Source: Pelagibacteraceae bacterium AG-470-E16
GTDB lineage: Bacteria > Pseudomonadota > Alphaproteobacteria > Pelagibacterales > Pelagibacteraceae
DNA length: 64,000 nucleotides
Assembly: GCA_003209195.1 (NCBI GenBank)
Contig: QCSF01000001.1
Span: 1-64,000 of the forward strand
Direction of reading: 5' to 3'
The notes under the pieces were generated by a model. That model did no database searches. It worked only from the letters and a program-made list of their open reading frames with translations, and had not been told where the DNA came from. Position 1 is the stretch's first letter. Each line of letters begins with the position of its first letter. Of the stretch, positions 20,638 to 31,715 are shown in pieces. The translations under genes were made by a program, and so were the position numbers.

Positions 20638-21924
20638 GTGCAACACTCCAAAAAGCTACAATTTATTTTAAATAAACTATATGAACTTAATCCAAATAAA
20701 ATTGTATTAAGTCTTGCAAGAGTCACGAGATTATTGAATGATCTTGATAATCCACAAAAAAAACTTAAAAATATAATTACTGTAACCGGAACAAATGGCA
20801 AAGGTGGGACAGCTTTTTATTTAAAAGAAATTTTAAGTGCAAATGGTTATAGTGTATCCCTTTTCCAATCACCTTTTCTTTATAATTTTTTAACGAGGTT
20901 TTTAATCAATGGCATCCCCTTAAATGAAGATAAATTTATTAAGTATGTTGTTGAGGTAGATAAAGCCAATAATCATCAAGATATTACCTTCTTTGAATTC
21001 ATTACCTGCATAGCATTTAAAGCATTTGCAAAAGCAAACTGTGACTTTAATATTTTGGAAACGGGGCTAGGAGGTAAGTTTGACAGTACAAATGTTGATT
21101 ATCAAAATTTAAAAGCTCAAATTCTAACTCCAATAAGTTTAGATCATAAAGATTATTTAGGTCAAACTTTAAAGGAGATAACACATAATAAATGCGGAAT
21201 TATTAAAAATAATACTAATGTTATAATATCGAAACAGTGTAATGAGGTTTTAGGTTTTATTGATAATGAATTAAAAAATCTAACAATTAAAAAATACATT
21301 TTTGAAGAGGATTTTAATGTTCAAGAACAAAATAATAGAATGATCTATCAGGATAATGATGGCCTTCTTGATCTCAATATGCCTACTATGAACGGTTCAT
21401 TTCAAATACAAAATGCAGCTGTTGCTGTTAAAACGCTTAGAACCTTAGATTTGGACCTTAATAATAACAATATATCCAAAGGCATTAAAAATACTCACAT
21501 TGAGGGAAGAATACAGCATATTAAAAAAGGGAAACTTACTACATATATACATGAATCTAACACATTAATAGTTGATGGTGGTCATAATGAGCAAGCAGGT
21601 AAAGCACTGGCTGAATATTTGGAAAAAATAAAGGGTAAAAGATATATATATCTTGTATTTTCGATGTTAACCTCAAAAGACTTAAAAGCCTATCTATCAA
21701 ATTTTAGCTCTTTAATTACAGAACTTAAATGCTTTAAGTTAAGGGAAAATTTTTACGAAACTAAAGATATTGTTAAACAGGCTAAAGAACTTGGAATTCA
21801 TGCAAATCCAAATAACTCTGCAACAGAAGCAATTGCTCAGCTTGCAATTCAGGATCCTAATGGAATTATAGTTGTATGCGGTTCATTTTACTCAGTGGGT
21901 AAGGTATTAGAACAGAATATATGA
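20638..21924 (+). CDS. folC: Folylpolyglutamate / dihydrofolate synthase
   Basis: TVTGTNGKGGTA, FEFITCIAF, ETGLGGKFDSTN, DGGHNEQA; GTG start. Confidence 0.93.
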   Translation: MQHSKKLQFILNKLYELNPNKIVLSLARVTRLLNDLDNPQKKLKNIITVTGTNGKGGTAFYLKEILSANGYSVSLFQSPFLYNFLTRFLINGIPLNEDKFIKYVVEVDKANNHQDITFFEFITCIAFKAFAKANCDFNILETGLGGKFDSTNVDYQNLKAQILTPISLDHKDYLGQTLKEITHNKCGIIKNNTNVIISKQCNEVLGFIDNELKNLTIKKYIFEEDFNVQEQNNRMIYQDNDGLLDLNMPTMNGSFQIQNAAVAVKTLRTLDLDLNNNNISKGIKNTHIEGRIQHIKKGKLTTYIHESNTLIVDGGHNEQAGKALAEYLEKIKGKRYIYLVFSMLTSKDLKAYLSNFSSLITELKCFKLRENFYETKDIVKQAKELGIHANPNNSATEAIAQLAIQDPNGIIVVCGSFYSVGKVLEQNI

Positions 21925-22466
21925 AAAAAATTTTATTTCTTTTACTTATTTTATGTACAAGTTCAGTTGCTGACGAGGAGAAAAAATTTTTTGATTTATT
22001 AAAACAAAATGATAAAATTTTATGGCTTAGGCATTTTTCGTCTCCAGGAGGTGGAGATCCTGAAAATTTTAATATACTCATAAGAGGCACACAAAGAAAT
22101 CTTGGATCTTATGGTCTTGTACAAGGTAAGCTATACTCTAAATTATTTAAAAAAAATAAAATCAAAATAAAAAATGCACTGAGTTCTCAATGGTTTAGAG
22201 CGATGGAGACATGTCAATTCTTCGGTGAATTTAAAACCTTTTCTGCTTTAAATTCTACATTTAGCTCTGAATTTGCTGGCAATGCTCAAAAACAAAAAAA
22301 ACAGTTACGACAATATATTAAAAGTTGGAATGGAAATGGAAACTTATTACTTTGTACGCATTATGTAATTGTATCTGAGCACTTAAGCTATGGATCTAGA
22401 GAAGGAGAAATGATTTTAACAGATAAAAATTTGAATATAATCGCTAAATATAATCTCAAAAAGTAA
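21921..22466 (+). CDS. Histidine phosphatase family protein (exported)
   Basis: Signal-like N-terminus; LRHFSSPGGGDPE and LLCTHYVI catalytic-region motifs. Confidence 0.7.
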   Translation: MKKILFLLLILCTSSVADEEKKFFDLLKQNDKILWLRHFSSPGGGDPENFNILIRGTQRNLGSYGLVQGKLYSKLFKKNKIKIKNALSSQWFRAMETCQFFGEFKTFSALNSTFSSEFAGNAQKQKKQLRQYIKSWNGNGNLLLCTHYVIVSEHLSYGSREGEMILTDKNLNIIAKYNLKK

Positions 22467-22489
22467 ATATTAAAAAAATTTATTTTTAA

Positions 22490-22813
22490 TTACCCTACTT
22501 TTGAATTAATCCACGTTTTAATATCTTCTTTTGAAGCAGCTCCAACTTTTGAGTCTATAACCTCACCACCTTTAAAAAGTAACATCGTTGGAACGCCTCT
22601 TACACCAAACTTAGTGGGTGCATTTGGCGAGTTATCGATATCATGATCTCCAATTACAATCTGATCAGACATTTCATCTGCAAGTTCATTTAATACTGGT
22701 GTTACCATCTTACAAGGTCCACACCATTCAGCCCCAAATTTGACTAAAACTGGTTTGTCTTGATTGCCAATTGTTTCCTCAAAATTTTCATCTGTTACTT
22801 TTAATGCCGGCAT
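22490..22813 (-). CDS. trxA: Thioredoxin
   Basis: FGAEWCGPCKM active site, GVRGVPTMLLFKGG. Confidence 0.97.
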   Translation of the reverse strand: MPALKVTDENFEETIGNQDKPVLVKFGAEWCGPCKMVTPVLNELADEMSDQIVIGDHDIDNSPNAPTKFGVRGVPTMLLFKGGEVIDSKVGAASKEDIKTWINSKVG

Positions 22814-22867
22814 AATTAATCTCCTATAATATAACGTTAAAATTAAACATTAACTTGAAAGTGTCAA

Positions 22868-24289
22868 CTAAGCATCTTGATATTTATTCTTAATTTCTTG
22901 AAGAAAGCTGTTGATATCATTAGTAATCGCTAATCGTTCTTCGTCACCATTATCTTCATACTCTGCTCTTAGGTTATCAATTTCAACGCGTGCTTTAGGA
23001 ATCGTATTCCATTTTTCATTATTCATGCTTAAAATTCTTTTTGCAATCCCACGATGAATTTCCTTGTATAAATCTTTAGGTAATATTTCTGGTACCTCCT
23101 CATACATCAGCTTTTTTGCAAAATAATTATAACGTGGATCCTGCATTTTATCTGCAATGACCAATCTGTCTTTCCATTCCGCTTTTTGAAACTCTTTTAA
23201 TGCCTTTGTTGTTTTTTCATCCGGAAAACCTCCAGAATAAATCGTCTCTTCTGCCTGAACATCTAACTGTGAATCGAGATCTTCTTTTTCTTGTGCTTGA
23301 TCTTGGAGAATTTTAGCTACTTTTTCGGCGAATACTTTATTGCTTTTTATTTTTTCAGCTCGTTCATTTAGTTTTTTTAAACCTAGTTGTTTATATCCTT
23401 CAAAATTCATTCCATAATTTGGATTCATAAAAATAGGGTGTTTATTATCTTTTACACTCCTGATGATTTTAGGACTTTTTTTCAAGGCTTCCTTTAAAAC
23501 GGAAGGATCCATATTAAAATAATCCTCTGGATCATTTTTTAAGTCAAAGCATTGCGGCCAATTATAAATAGGATGGTTACATATATAAGACACCACAAAA
23601 GGTCTTGCTTTACCATAGAAATATTCATTTACGCAAAACAATTTTTCTTTTTTAACAATATTTCCAACATCTTGTTTACTCATAGTCATTAAGCTTGCTT
23701 TCCAAACGCTTGGTGCTTTATCCGCAATAATTTTTGCCATGCCCATAGTTGCTAAAACATCTCCCATGGCATCGTGCGCATTATCATGTGAAATTCCATT
23801 CATCGATGCAATCTGATCAAGTTTAAATACGGCATTTCCTTTTTCTGAAATTGGTGTCTTTAAACATTCTGGGTAATAAAGATGAGCACTACGAACTAAA
23901 CCTAAAATGTCTCCCCTCTTATTTCCATTCGTATTAGTTAAATACACATCCGTTAAAGATTTAAAAAAAGTTTTTCTTAAAAACTCTTCATCAAAACTTA
24001 GACTGTTATAACCAATAAACATTGCAGGAGACCATTTCTCGAAAGTCTCTTTCATCATCTGCACCATTCCAAAATGAGATAGATTTGTTTTCTTAAGCAT
24101 ATCAGGTGTTGTTTTGTTCACGAGCAATGCCTTAGGTTCAGGAACCGTTCCAGGTTTTAATGAACACCTTGCTTCAAAACGATCTAAGATATCAAAAGTA
24201 TCATTAACAAGAATTGCACCGACTTGAATAATCTGATCCCAAGTTGATGATCTTCCTGTAGTTTCAAAATCATAAAATACGTAATTCAT
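22868..24289 (-). CDS. sbcB: Exodeoxyribonuclease I
   Basis: FYDFETTGRSSTWDQIIQ, GYNSLSFDEEFLRKTFF, HDNAHDAMGDV; C-terminal ExoI region. Confidence 0.92.
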   Translation of the reverse strand: MNYVFYDFETTGRSSTWDQIIQVGAILVNDTFDILDRFEARCSLKPGTVPEPKALLVNKTTPDMLKKTNLSHFGMVQMMKETFEKWSPAMFIGYNSLSFDEEFLRKTFFKSLTDVYLTNTNGNKRGDILGLVRSAHLYYPECLKTPISEKGNAVFKLDQIASMNGISHDNAHDAMGDVLATMGMAKIIADKAPSVWKASLMTMSKQDVGNIVKKEKLFCVNEYFYGKARPFVVSYICNHPIYNWPQCFDLKNDPEDYFNMDPSVLKEALKKSPKIIRSVKDNKHPIFMNPNYGMNFEGYKQLGLKKLNERAEKIKSNKVFAEKVAKILQDQAQEKEDLDSQLDVQAEETIYSGGFPDEKTTKALKEFQKAEWKDRLVIADKMQDPRYNYFAKKLMYEEVPEILPKDLYKEIHRGIAKRILSMNNEKWNTIPKARVEIDNLRAEYEDNGDEERLAITNDINSFLQEIKNKYQDA

Positions 24290-25278
24290 AATCTACCCGC
24301 AATCCTAGCTGCAGCTGGAGGATCATCATCTGGATCGGGATCATGGTCATCTTTTAACGTTGGTATTTTTACATCATCCTCAGGATCATCGCCGTCAAGT
24401 TTTTGTATCTTATCTGATCTGCTTTTAATTTTATCAGCTGAAACTTTTACATTTCTAAATTGCTCAACAACTAGGTTAAAACGCTTTTCAATATCCGCCG
24501 TTCTTTCGGCAAGTCGTCCAACATCTTTTCCAATCAGCCCAATTTCTTTAATAATCATTTGGGCTTTTTTGTTCATTTCAGTATCTTTTAAAAATACTCT
24601 TAAAGTATTAAGTAAACCCCAAAGATAAGATGGGGATACGATTAAAACATTTTTCTCACGAGCTTTTCCCATTAAATCGTTTTCACTATCTTGAATTGAA
24701 CGATACACGCTTTCAGATCTTACAAACATAATCGCATGCGGCGCGGTTTCTCCAGAAATAATGTAATCGCCAGAAATCTTCTTAACATTCTTCATCACAT
24801 CCTCTTCAAAGAGTTTTTTATATTTCTTTATTTCATCTTCATTTTCCGATGATTTAAACAATTTAAAATTGTCCAAAACAAACTTACTATCAATTCCAAT
24901 TCTGGAATTTGGTTCTCCAAAATCAATTAAACAATCAACTCGTTTTCCATTACTCAACGTTTCTTGAAACTTAAGATAATTTGAAGGTAAACGATCACGT
25001 AACAATTTCTCAAGCTCTACTTCAGAAAATGCACCACGTTCTTGCTTATCATCAAGCATATTCTGAAAGTTTTTAAAGGTTGTGTCAATTGAAGTTTGCA
25101 TTGTACCCATATTTTTTGCCGCTTCTTCAAGTACTATGAAACGACGCGTTAGTTCACTAAGCTGTGAACTTAATACTGAGGAATCCTCACTGCTTCTTTC
25201 TTTTTTAATACGGAGAAAAGAATAAAAGACAAACGCAAACACTAAACCACAAGTAATATAAACAACTATTTCCATCAT
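24286..25278 (-). CDS. rmuC: DNA recombination protein RmuC
   Basis: N-terminal TM and coiled coil, RmuC nuclease-like core (RVDCLIDFGEPNSRIGIDSKF, VSPSYLWGLLNTLR). Confidence 0.88.
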   Translation of the reverse strand: MMEIVVYITCGLVFAFVFYSFLRIKKERSSEDSSVLSSQLSELTRRFIVLEEAAKNMGTMQTSIDTTFKNFQNMLDDKQERGAFSEVELEKLLRDRLPSNYLKFQETLSNGKRVDCLIDFGEPNSRIGIDSKFVLDNFKLFKSSENEDEIKKYKKLFEEDVMKNVKKISGDYIISGETAPHAIMFVRSESVYRSIQDSENDLMGKAREKNVLIVSPSYLWGLLNTLRVFLKDTEMNKKAQMIIKEIGLIGKDVGRLAERTADIEKRFNLVVEQFRNVKVSADKIKSRSDKIQKLDGDDPEDDVKIPTLKDDHDPDPDDDPPAAARIAGRL

Positions 25279-25575
25279 AATAAATTAGTACATTTTAGGA
25301 AATATAATCTAAGAACTTTAATAATTAGTTTCCCAATACAATGTTAACCAATAATAAAAATAAAATTAACATGATTCTTTTCAGTAGTAAGTTTTATTTT
25401 TCTTTCTTATACAGGCTGTCGATAAGTCAAGTTTCTATGATTTATCTCTATAAACGGATTAGTATATTTCATGTATTTGCAATTCGTTTGGTTACAATCT
25501 TCAAGAGATAAAAAGTTTTCAAAAATTAAATAATCTATCCATTTGAAATACTTTTTTTTCTTTTTATAATTATAA

Positions 25576-27354
25576 CTAAAACGAGGATAATGGCTTTTGC
25601 TTTCCCCACATTTCAAAATATTTACCTTTTTGCGCAAGCAAGCTTTCATGTGTTCCTTGCTCAATAATAATACCCTTATCAAGGACAATGATTTGATCTG
25701 CATTGGCTGCTGTGGACAAACGGTGCGCAATAATAAGTGTAGTTTTGTTTTTAGAAACATTTTCCAAATTATTTTGAATCTCTTTTTCTGTACTTGTATC
25801 AAGTGCAGAGGTTGCTTCATCAAAGAAGAAAATTTTTGGATTTTTTAATATAGTTCTAGCAATAGCTACTCTTTGTTTTTCTCCACCAGATAATTTCAAA
25901 CCTCGCTCACCAACAATTGTTTGATATCCTTCTGGTAGGCTTGAAATAAAATCATGAATATCTGCATTTTTTGCTGCATGAATGACTTCTTCTTCATTCG
26001 CTAAAGGATTGCCGTATGAAATGTTATAGTGAATGGTATCATTAAATAAAACAGTATCTTGTGGTACAACTCCAATCATTTCACGTAACGATTCTTGCGA
26101 GATATTATTAATGTTTGAATTATTAATAAAAATCCCTCCAGATTTAGGCTCATAAAACTTAAAAAGCAATCTACTAATAGTGGATTTTCCAGCACCCGTT
26201 GGGCCAACGATTGCAACTTTTTTTCCGTTAGGTACCACAAAGGAAATGTTTTTAATAATAGTGCGTCTCACGTCATAATCAAAACTCACCTGATCAAATT
26301 TAATTTCTGCAATCTGACTTTCTGGTATCTTTTCATTTACATTTTGAATTGTTGATTTTACTTCTAATAAGCTAAACATGTTTTCCATATCGGTTAAGGA
26401 TTGGCGTATTTCACGATATACAGAACCAAGCCAATTAAGTGGTTGGTATAACTGTAACATATAGGCATTAATCACAACAAAACCTCCAACATCAATATCA
26501 CCATTTTTAATTCCGTAAGCGGACATAACTAACATGATCGTAATACCCGTCATTATGATAAACGTCTGTGCTACATTTAATAAAGAAAGCGCATGCTGGG
26601 TTTTATTTGCAGCAATTTCATAGTCCTCTAAAGATTTGTCTAATCTATCAAATTCATAAGTTTCGTTATTAAAATATTTAACTGTCTCATAGTTTAATAA
26701 ACTATCAATCATTTTGGTGCTGACATCATTGTCTGCCTGGTTCATTCTTTTTCTAAATATATTTCTCCATTCTGTAATAGTAAAAGTTAAATATGTATAA
26801 AGACTAAAGGTTGTAAGTGTAATTAGCGCATACCATGGTCCATAAATGAAAAATAAAATTCCTGAAACTAAAAAAATTTCAAAGAAAGTAGGAACAATAT
26901 TAAATAACACATATCGTAAAAGAAAATCTATTCCCTTGGTTCCTCTGTCTATAAATTTTGCAAGGGCTCCAGTTTGACGATTCAAATGAAATTGTAGTGA
27001 TAAATTATGAAGATGTTTAAATATCGTTAATGATATTTGCCGTGTAGAATGTTGAGATACTTTCGAAAATAAGGCATCACGAATTTCAACAAACGCTAAA
27101 GCAATTATCTTTGCGAAACCATAACCAATAATCAACGCAATTGGCACTAACATAAATAAATTAATTCCCGAACTTAACTCGGTTAGAGAATTGACCGATA
27201 CTCCAAGCACTAAAGGTGTACTGACACTTGCAATTTTTGCTAGTATCAGGGCAATCACTGCAAAGCTAACTCGTATCCTAAGATCCTTTCGATTACTTGG
27301 CCATAAAAAAGGTAATAATAACTGAAAAGTCTTAATGTATTTTCTCTGTTGCAT
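25576..27354 (-). CDS. ABC exporter, Atm1/HMT1-like (fused permease-ATPase)
   Basis: Six-TM N-terminal domain; Walker A VGPTGAGKST, signature LSGGEKQRVAIARTIL, Walker B FFDEATSALD. Confidence 0.9.
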   Translation of the reverse strand: MQQRKYIKTFQLLLPFLWPSNRKDLRIRVSFAVIALILAKIASVSTPLVLGVSVNSLTELSSGINLFMLVPIALIIGYGFAKIIALAFVEIRDALFSKVSQHSTRQISLTIFKHLHNLSLQFHLNRQTGALAKFIDRGTKGIDFLLRYVLFNIVPTFFEIFLVSGILFFIYGPWYALITLTTFSLYTYLTFTITEWRNIFRKRMNQADNDVSTKMIDSLLNYETVKYFNNETYEFDRLDKSLEDYEIAANKTQHALSLLNVAQTFIIMTGITIMLVMSAYGIKNGDIDVGGFVVINAYMLQLYQPLNWLGSVYREIRQSLTDMENMFSLLEVKSTIQNVNEKIPESQIAEIKFDQVSFDYDVRRTIIKNISFVVPNGKKVAIVGPTGAGKSTISRLLFKFYEPKSGGIFINNSNINNISQESLREMIGVVPQDTVLFNDTIHYNISYGNPLANEEEVIHAAKNADIHDFISSLPEGYQTIVGERGLKLSGGEKQRVAIARTILKNPKIFFFDEATSALDTSTEKEIQNNLENVSKNKTTLIIAHRLSTAANADQIIVLDKGIIIEQGTHESLLAQKGKYFEMWGKQKPLSSF

Positions 27355-27552
27355 GATTTACATATAACTGATTACTTATAATTTGTTACATATAATTAGA
27401 CAAATCTTAATGACAAAAACGAATTACAACTAAATATAATTAAAATCTAAGTATAGAGAAGACTATCAAAACACTGTTGTACCATGTACCTATGCTAGTC
27501 ATCACTTTATTTGCGATTTTAACAAAATTAGGATTTATTAAAAATTTTTAAG

Positions 27553-28377
27553 TTAAATAAACTTTTTTATAATATCACCAACTTCATTAAAGTCTTCAAG
27601 TAATGTCATATGTCCTGTTTCCTCGATTTGCTCAACAGACGATTTTGATATGAACTTTGAAAGTTTCATACTTAGAGTTGCAGGTACCATTTTATCATTG
27701 CTAGATGTAATAATTAATGTTGGTACGCGTATATTATTTAATTTTGCTTCATCAATCTCTCCATTATCACAGGCTATAAAATCTACTGCTAGTGTTTTTG
27801 ACAACTCTCTGAAGTTTAAAATTTTCTTTGCAACTTTTTCTGTTGTATAACTTTTATTGTGACCTGAATAGGCCCATTTTAACATTAAATCAACCGCTTT
27901 TGGATTGTTGTCCATTGCTAATTTAATCAAGTCTGGATGAACTTTAATTTTATTAGCTGAATTCACTAATACAAGTTTTTCAATATTATTAGAATTCATA
28001 CAATAACTTAAAGCTACTAGGCCACCTTGGGAGTGGCCAATAATAATAGGTGATATGCACTTAAGTTTTTTAATAAGTTTTTCTAACCAATTGACTTGTT
28101 CTTCAATCGTCTTTAAAGAACTTCCTTCTGAATATCCATGACCTGGAAAATCAGGTATTACGAAATTATATTCTTTTAATTTCAGTTTATTCACAAGTGC
28201 CAACCAACAAGTGTGATCTAAACCACTTCCATGCAGACAAATAATGCTTGGTTTAGATATGTCAAAAAAACTATTTCCATTTGCAACAAGAGTATCTTTC
28301 CCTTCAACTGTTACCACCATTGTTTTATAGAATCTGAAAAGACTGTTAAACTTTTTTGGCGAGATTTCTGAGTTCAT
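27553..28377 (-). CDS. Alpha/beta hydrolase
   Basis: GHSQGG elbow, CLHGSGLDHTCW, EETGHM. ORF extends to 28425; internal Met ~28377 reduces overlap with the upstream ligase. Confidence 0.82.
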   Translation of the reverse strand: MNSEISPKKFNSLFRFYKTMVVTVEGKDTLVANGNSFFDISKPSIICLHGSGLDHTCWLALVNKLKLKEYNFVIPDFPGHGYSEGSSLKTIEEQVNWLEKLIKKLKCISPIIIGHSQGGLVALSYCMNSNNIEKLVLVNSANKIKVHPDLIKLAMDNNPKAVDLMLKWAYSGHNKSYTTEKVAKKILNFRELSKTLAVDFIACDNGEIDEAKLNNIRVPTLIITSSNDKMVPATLSMKLSKFISKSSVEQIEETGHMTLLEDFNEVGDIIKKFI

Positions 28378-29974
28378 ACTTTTGAATTTTGCCAGTTGAT
28401 GTTTTTGGAAGGTCTTGAAATACAAAATGTTTTGGCATTTTAAAACCTGCTAACCTTTCTCTACAAAAACTTTTCAGTTCATCAACATCTATTTCTTTTC
28501 CATCTAATGTCTCAATAAAGGCACATGGAACTTCACCCCATTTATCATCTGTTTTGGCTACAACTGCAACTAAAGAAATTTTATCATGCTTATTTAAAAC
28601 GTTCTCAATTTCAACTGAAGATATATTTTCTCCTCCAGAAATAATGATATCTTTAATTCTATCTTTTACTTGGATGTATCCGTTAGGGTGCATAACTGCT
28701 AAATCACCAGAATGGAACCATCCATTTCTCATCGACTCCTCTGTAGCTTTTTGATTTTTATAATACCCCTTCATAACTGTGTTACCCTTAATCATAATTT
28801 CTCCTAATGTTTTTCCATCTTTGGGAACATGTTCATAATTTTTGCTCATAACTGCGACTATATCAGTATGAGGGTACCTTACTCCTTGATAACTTTTAAT
28901 TTCAGCTCGCTTTTCACTATCAAATGAATCCCAATCTTTATTCCAAGCGCAATGTACAACATGACCATAAGTTTCTGTTAAGCCATAAACATGCATTACA
29001 TCAAACCCTAGATTTTCCATTTTATTTAAAATTGAACTTGGCGGGGGAGCTCCAGCCGTCATAACAAATACTTTAGAATGAATTTTTTGCTGTTCATCTT
29101 TTGGCGCATTTGCGACCATATTTAAAACAATTGGTGCTCCTCCAAAATGAGTAACTTTATGTTTATTAATAAGAGCGTATATTTCTTTAACAACTATATT
29201 TCTTAAAAATATGATTTTTGCACCAAGCAAAGCTAATGTCCAAGGATAACCCCATCCATTACAATGAAACATTGGGACGGTATATAAATATGTTAGGTGA
29301 TTTGGGATATTCCAAGCAGGAATACTACCCATAGACATCAAATATGAACCACGATGATGATAGACAACGCCTTTTGGAAGTCCTGTTGTCCCCGATGTGT
29401 AATTTAAAGAAATTGCATCCCATTCACTCTGAGGTCTAATCCATTGGAAATCATGATCACCTTTATCTAAGAATTCGTCATATAAAATATTTTTTGTTGT
29501 TTGTTTTTCTGAATATTCAAAATACTTATCCTCAATTTCTATAACATAAATTTTTCTTTTAACCTTTATTAAAGCTTCTGTTGCCACTTTTAAGAATTGC
29601 TTATCTAGAATTATAATTTTAGCATCACTGTGATCTAGAATATAAGCAACTGTATTAACATCTAGTCTTGTATTGATCGTATTGATTATTGCGCCAGACA
29701 TTGGAATGGCATAATGTAATTCAAGTAATTCTGGTGTATTTGCTGCCATAACGGACACCGTATCTCCTTTCTTTATACCAAATTTTGAAAGTGCACTCGC
29801 AAATTTAATAGCTCGTTTATAAACCTGTGACCACGTGTAAGTTATATCATGATATACTAAAGCCTCACGGTCAGGATAAATATCCTTTATACGATCTAAA
29901 AAAGCAAGTGGTGTTAAGGGAACGTAATTAGCGTCAGTTTTTTCTAAATGATTATTGAAGTTATTTTCCTGCAC
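28346..29974 (-). CDS. AMP-dependent acyl-CoA synthetase/ligase
   Basis: LNYTSGTTGLPKGVVYHHRG P-loop, YGLTETYG, GWFHSGDLA, KTSTGKIQK. Confidence 0.93.
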   Translation of the reverse strand: MQENNFNNHLEKTDANYVPLTPLAFLDRIKDIYPDREALVYHDITYTWSQVYKRAIKFASALSKFGIKKGDTVSVMAANTPELLELHYAIPMSGAIINTINTRLDVNTVAYILDHSDAKIIILDKQFLKVATEALIKVKRKIYVIEIEDKYFEYSEKQTTKNILYDEFLDKGDHDFQWIRPQSEWDAISLNYTSGTTGLPKGVVYHHRGSYLMSMGSIPAWNIPNHLTYLYTVPMFHCNGWGYPWTLALLGAKIIFLRNIVVKEIYALINKHKVTHFGGAPIVLNMVANAPKDEQQKIHSKVFVMTAGAPPPSSILNKMENLGFDVMHVYGLTETYGHVVHCAWNKDWDSFDSEKRAEIKSYQGVRYPHTDIVAVMSKNYEHVPKDGKTLGEIMIKGNTVMKGYYKNQKATEESMRNGWFHSGDLAVMHPNGYIQVKDRIKDIIISGGENISSVEIENVLNKHDKISLVAVVAKTDDKWGEVPCAFIETLDGKEIDVDELKSFCRERLAGFKMPKHFVFQDLPKTSTGKIQKYELRNLAKKV

Positions 29975-31715
29975 TAAAATTGAACTCCATAATGTCAGAA
30001 GATCCTTTTAAAGCGTTTTCATAATAAAGTTTTATTTGAGGTAATATTCTCTGGAAATAAAACTTAGCCGTCATCAATTTATCTTTTTCAAAATTCTCAT
30101 TAACAGTTTTTGATTTTTCGCACATCAAAATCCACATATAAGCAATTGAAATATAACCGAGTGACCTTTGATAATCTGTAGCCGATGACTTGGCATCATT
30201 TACATTTTTACTTAAATGATCGCGTAACCAATTAGTATAATCTATCATTAATTTTAAATATTCATGAAATTGTTTTTTCATTTCATTTATCTTGTTATTT
30301 TTAAACACTCTGACGTTTTGATTAATTAAGTTTAAAAACTTTCCAACTATATCATTTTCTTTAGTTCCAATTTTTCTGTAAATTAAATCAAGAGCTTGAA
30401 TTGCGTTAGTTCCTTCATAAATTGAAGTAATTCTGTTATCTCTATAAAGTAGTTCAATTCCTTGATCTTTCAAATATCCTCGACCACCATAAATTTGAAC
30501 AGCATCTGATGTTATTTCCATTCCCAAATCTGTAAAAAATGATTTTACAACAGGTGTTAAGAGCGCAACAAAATCTGAGGCTTGTTTTCTAATAACATTA
30601 TCATCATGATCAAGGCTAATATCAGTTTGCTGAGATAACCAAAAGCCTAGAGCTCTTTCCCCTTCTACCAATGATTTCATTTTAAGTAATTGTTTTTTTA
30701 TGTCCGCATGTTTAATGATCGGTATTGTTTTTCCATCACTACCAGAACCTTGCTTACGAGTTTTTGCAAAATGAAGTGCATTTTGTAATGCGGTTTCAGA
30801 AAGTCCAAGACCGTGAAGCCCAACTTTAGTTCTCTCTAAGTTCATCATTACAAACATATTTTTTAATCCTTCAAATTTTTTGCCAATTTGGATTGCTTTT
30901 GCACTTTCAAATTCAATAGCACAAGTTGGTACACCTTTAATGCCCATTTTGTCATAGACATGAGATGCTCTTACTTTATTTCTTACTCCAAGTGAACCAT
31001 CTGAATTTACAAGTACTTTAGGAACTAAAAATAGAGATAAACCTTTTGTACCTTTTGGAGCGTCAGGAGTTCGAGCAAGTACTAAATGAATTATATTTTC
31101 TGTAATATCTTGCTCTCCAGAAGTTATATAAATTTTTTGTCCGGTTAGGTTAAAAGAACCATCATCATTTGGTTCAGCCAAAGTTTTAACTAAAGCTAAA
31201 TCTGTTCCGCATTGCTCTTCTGTCAAACACATTGTACCACCCCATCTTCCTTCAGCAATCGGTGGTAAATACAAATTTTTTATTTCATCTGTAGCGTTAC
31301 ATAAAATACAATTATAAGCTCCTATTGCTAACTCGCTAAAAAGTTTAAAAGATAAATTTGATGAAGACCATATTTCGTCAATAAATCCACTAACTGTCTT
31401 TGGTGCCGCGTTTCCTCCGTGGTCCTTTTTACATGTTAATCTTGTCCAGCCATCCTTTACGTATTGATTATAAGCATCTTTAAAGCCTGGTGGTGTTCTC
31501 ACTTCTCCATTTTCTAAATAACTAGGTTTTTCATCACCGACTGGAGCTAATGGTAATAATGTTTGTGATGCAAATGACGAGCTTTTCTCCAATAAACTTC
31601 TTACATATTTAGGGGTATAAAAATTTAGATAACCTAGTGCATCGTGATGAGGATCTTTATTAAATTTCTCGTAAAGAAACATCATATCATCAATAGGTGC
31701 ATTGTAACGTAACAT
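29961..31715 (-). CDS. Acyl-CoA dehydrogenase with extended C-terminal domain
   Basis: MCLTEEQCGTDLALVKTLA, YITSGEQDI, QIYGGRGYLKDQGIELLYRDNRITSIYEGTNAIQALDL. Confidence 0.93.
   Translation of the reverse strand: MLRYNAPIDDMMFLYEKFNKDPHHDALGYLNFYTPKYVRSLLEKSSSFASQTLLPLAPVGDEKPSYLENGEVRTPPGFKDAYNQYVKDGWTRLTCKKDHGGNAAPKTVSGFIDEIWSSSNLSFKLFSELAIGAYNCILCNATDEIKNLYLPPIAEGRWGGTMCLTEEQCGTDLALVKTLAEPNDDGSFNLTGQKIYITSGEQDITENIIHLVLARTPDAPKGTKGLSLFLVPKVLVNSDGSLGVRNKVRASHVYDKMGIKGVPTCAIEFESAKAIQIGKKFEGLKNMFVMMNLERTKVGLHGLGLSETALQNALHFAKTRKQGSGSDGKTIPIIKHADIKKQLLKMKSLVEGERALGFWLSQQTDISLDHDDNVIRKQASDFVALLTPVVKSFFTDLGMEITSDAVQIYGGRGYLKDQGIELLYRDNRITSIYEGTNAIQALDLIYRKIGTKENDIVGKFLNLINQNVRVFKNNKINEMKKQFHEYLKLMIDYTNWLRDHLSKNVNDAKSSATDYQRSLGYISIAYMWILMCEKSKTVNENFEKDKLMTAKFYFQRILPQIKLYYENALKGSSDIMEFNFSAGK

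Noticed and set aside
25407-25823. Minus-strand 138-aa ORF near the ABC exporter 3' end
   Set aside because: Most overlaps the exporter in another frame; the remaining ~60 residues have no motif and no good start.
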